In this document: positions 12,333 to 14,204 of the stretch, piece after piece
Numbering within the stretch: position 1 is the first letter of the stretch
Layout of the letters: each line of letters opens with the position of its first letter
DNA from: an uncultured Kineothrix sp.
GTDB taxonomy: Bacteria; Bacillota; Clostridia; Lachnospirales; Lachnospiraceae
Direction of reading: 5' to 3'
NCBI GenBank assembly: GCA_910587275.1
Contig: CAJUMD010000089.1
Location: 1 to 14,204, forward strand
DNA: 14,204 nt
Translations under genes and position numbers: made by a program
The notes under the pieces: generated by a model
Database searches by the model: none
The model's input: only the letters and a program-made list of their open reading frames with translations
What the model was told of the DNA's origin: nothing

Positions 12333-13522
12333 GGCCGGGACAGATGAAACTGGGGAAACCGGAGGGGGAGGACTGCAAAAGCCTGCGTGCTCTGTGGGAA
12401 GAAGTGTTTTACGGGGATTCCAGGAAATTTACCGATTATTATTTTAAGGAAAAGGCGGCACTCAACCATGGATATGTGCTGCGCGACGGGGAAATGCCCG
12501 TATCCATGCTGTATCTGTCCCCCTATCCGGTGATGCTGCGAAGCGGGGATACATTTGCCTGCCGGGAGCTCAATTATATCGTGGGGGTGGCGACGAAAGA
12601 ACCATACCGCCACAGGGGCTGTATGGACAGGCTGTTAAAGGAGGCTTTGCGGGACATGTATGGGAAAGCGCAGCCGTTTACATTCCTCATGCCCGCAGAC
12701 TGCGCCATATACCGCCCCTACCAGTTTACCTATATTTACCGGAGGGCGGAATATACCCTTGGAAACGGCCCCGTAACAGGAAGGGGAAAAACCTGTACCA
12801 TGGGCGGCATGAAAAAAATGGGGAAAGAAGACCTGCCGTTTTTGGCGGAATTTGCACAGGCTTACATGGAGCGTCACTACGACGTATTTATCAGGAGGGA
12901 CATTCCTTACTTCACAAGAATGGAAAAGGAGCTGCAGGCACAGGAAGGCGGTATTTTTTTGGCGGGGGAAAAAGACGGAATCAAAGGTTATCTTTTGTAT
13001 GCGGAGGAAGAACAGGGTGAAATCCAGGAGGCGGTATGGGAAGGGGAATACGGCGCCTGGGGACTGCCTGCGCATCCCACGGGGCAGAAAACACCGGTAA
13101 TTATGGCAAGAACCGTGGATGCCAAAGCCATGCTGTCCCTGCTGCGGGCAAAAAGCGGGAGCATTACCCTGCGCATCCGTGTGTCGGATCCGGTTTTGGA
13201 CGGGAACAACGGGATTTGGAACTGCGTGTTTACGGAAGACGGCGCAGAGGTGTACAAAGATTCGGCGGGGACAAAAGCGGCAAAGAATCATCGGGAGAGA
13301 GAAAAGGAAAATGCTCCTGCGCTCATGGCTGCGTCGGCGGAGCGGGCATACGATTTGGAACTGTCCATCCCGGCACTGACGTCCTGGGTATTCGGCTGCG
13401 GACAGGAGGAACAATGCGCTTGCCCGGTAGATGGCGCGGATTTGGATATGGGGGAAAAGGTACGCCGGAAGCTGTGTGGGATTAGAAGGCTTGAACATGT
13501 TTTTTTAAATGAAATTGTATAA
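12320..13522 (+). CDS. GNAT acetyltransferase, Eis-like
   Basis: A 400-residue protein of the Eis-like group: an N-terminal GNAT domain, a second GNAT-like middle region and a C-terminal SCP2-like part. The acetyl-CoA site is in VGVATKEPYRHRGCMDRLL (RHRGCM at about 97-102), followed by FTFLMPADCAIYRPYQFTYI, typical of the group. The end (MLSLLRAKSGSITLRIRVSD, LELSIPALTSWVFG) fits the SCP2-like fold, and the length matches the family. I choose GTG 12320 because AGGAGG (12307-12312) lies 7 bases before it; it overlaps ispF by 13 bases. ATG 12344 is the alternative, without a ribosome site. Eis-type enzymes acetylate amines, including aminoglycosides, but the substrate here is unknown. Confidence 0.85.
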   Translation: MDGIRPGQMKLGKPEGEDCKSLRALWEEVFYGDSRKFTDYYFKEKAALNHGYVLRDGEMPVSMLYLSPYPVMLRSGDTFACRELNYIVGVATKEPYRHRGCMDRLLKEALRDMYGKAQPFTFLMPADCAIYRPYQFTYIYRRAEYTLGNGPVTGRGKTCTMGGMKKMGKEDLPFLAEFAQAYMERHYDVFIRRDIPYFTRMEKELQAQEGGIFLAGEKDGIKGYLLYAEEEQGEIQEAVWEGEYGAWGLPAHPTGQKTPVIMARTVDAKAMLSLLRAKSGSITLRIRVSDPVLDGNNGIWNCVFTEDGAEVYKDSAGTKAAKNHREREKENAPALMAASAERAYDLELSIPALTSWVFGCGQEEQCACPVDGADLDMGEKVRRKLCGIRRLEHVFLNEIV

Positions 13523-13550
13523 AGGCATATTATGCGGAAAGGTATTATTT

Positions 13551-14178
13551 ATGACAGATAAAGAAAAGGAAAAAGCGCTCTTAGTAGGCGTGGATACCGG
13601 GGAGGAAGACGATTTCCCCCGCTCCATGAAGGAACTTGGGGAATTGGCAAAGGCATGCAACATGACGGTGGCGGGGGTTGTCACGCAGAAGATGGCGGCG
13701 GTAAACAAAGCCTATTACATCGGAGCGGGAAAGGTACGGGAGGTTACGGAGTATGCACAGGCACTGGAAGCGGATGTCATTCTGTTCGACAATTCCCTAA
13801 CCCCGTCCCAACTGCGCAATTTACAGAAAGAAACCGGTAAACCGGTTTTGGACCGTACGGCGTTGATTTTGGATATTTTTTCCGTGCGTGCGAAGACGAG
13901 GGAGGCGAAGCTGCAGGTGGAGACGGCAAGGCTGCAATACCTGATGTCCCGTTTGGTGGGAATGCATGATGCCCTGACCAGACAGGGCGGCACCAGCGGA
14001 AGCATGAGCAGCAGGGGAGCCGGGGAGAAGAAACTGGAACTGGACAGGCGTAAAATCGAGCGCAGGCTTGCGGAGCTTAGACGGGAACTGGAAGAAGTGG
14101 CAAAAGAGCGGGAAACCCAGGGAAAAAAGCGCCAGGAGTCGCGGATACCGAAAGTCTCTTTGGTAGGCTATACGAATG
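13551..14178 (+). CDS. hflX: GTPase HflX, 5' part (cut by adapter)
   Basis: HflX is a ribosome-associated GTPase that splits stalled or hibernating 70S ribosomes. The N-terminal domain (KALLVGVDTGEEDD, KELGELAKACNMTVAGVVTQ, YYIGAGKVREV, VILFDNSLTPSQLRNLQ, VLDRTALILDIFSVRAKTRE) and the coiled-coil linker (LQYLMSRLVGM, TRQGGTSGSMSSRGAGEKKL, LDRRKIERRLAELRRELEEV) are clear. The G-domain has just begun (PKVSLVGYTN, where A-G-K-S-T should follow) when adapter sequence starts at 14179, so 209 codons of about 400 are present. I start at ATG 13551, which follows GGAAAGG at a normal distance, over ATG 13509, which overlaps the preceding gene. Confidence 0.93.
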
Positions 14179-14204
14179 AGATCGGAAGAGCACACGTCTG
14201 AACT
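14179..14204 (+). other. Illumina adapter sequence at the contig end
   Basis: From 14179 the sequence begins AGATCGGAAGAGCACAC and continues exactly as the TruSeq read-1 adapter to the last base (26 bases). It replaces the HflX P-loop, where the codons for Ala-Gly-Lys-Ser-Thr should be, and gives the false C-terminus E-I-G-R-A-H-V. It is not biological. Confidence 0.98.

Noticed and set aside
12635..13498. 287-codon frame on the minus strand
   Set aside because: It is antisense of the acetyltransferase gene, with no ribosome site and unnatural composition.
1..14204. CRISPR array, integrase, toxin-antitoxin pair or known phage-defence operon
   Set aside because: No spaced direct repeats, recombinase or defence domains are visible in any frame.

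Overview
The window looks like a contig from a gut-type Clostridia genome, most likely Lachnospiraceae. This is an inference from AGGAGG-type ribosome sites, MEP-pathway isoprenoid synthesis (IspF), a DUF6512-like membrane protein, a Clostridia-style chemoreceptor and the gene order ispF - GNAT - hflX. No rRNA or species marker is present. The last 26 bases are Illumina adapter sequence, so hflX is cut by an assembly or trimming artefact and not by biology.

The left part (1 to about 5400) is AT-rich and reads as accessory DNA. It starts with an IS5-family left end whose transposase breaks off at about 750. The break joins, head to head, a decayed YdeI/OmpD-associated (bacteriocin-protection type) gene on the minus strand. 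That gene still has its promoter and ribosome site but carries an in-frame stop, a frameshift and a lost 3' end. Then comes a tight four-gene plus-strand cassette: an AraC regulator with a GyrI-like effector domain, a free-standing GyrI-like domain protein, an ABC ATPase and an ABC-2 permease (1481-4526). It looks like a self-contained sense-and-export module for a small amphipathic compound. Behind it lie about 590 bases of gene debris with two homopolymer frameshifts and two competing hairpins, then a small unknown gene (5114-5371).

The right part (about 5400 to 14178) is richer in G+C and looks like core chromosome. In order: a secreted MBL-fold protein of the ComEC C-terminal type ending in an Ada-like cysteine cluster; a small coiled-coil protein; a DUF6512-like membrane protein (minus); a methyl-accepting chemotaxis protein followed by a 105-residue unknown; a DUF4304-like protein (minus) overlapping that unknown tail to tail; a long imperfect inverted repeat; tRNA-Ala(CGC) (minus); an unknown 159-residue protein (minus); and the plus-strand run ispF, GNAT acetyltransferase, hflX (5' part).

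The items most worth a second look are the sense-and-export cassette, the inverted repeat beside tRNA-Ala, a perfect 14-bp stem inside the 105-residue gene, the cysteine-rich tail of IspF, the heptamer tandem repeat upstream of ispF, and the adapter at the end. I found no CRISPR array, no complete mobile element and nothing I can defend as a wholly new system.
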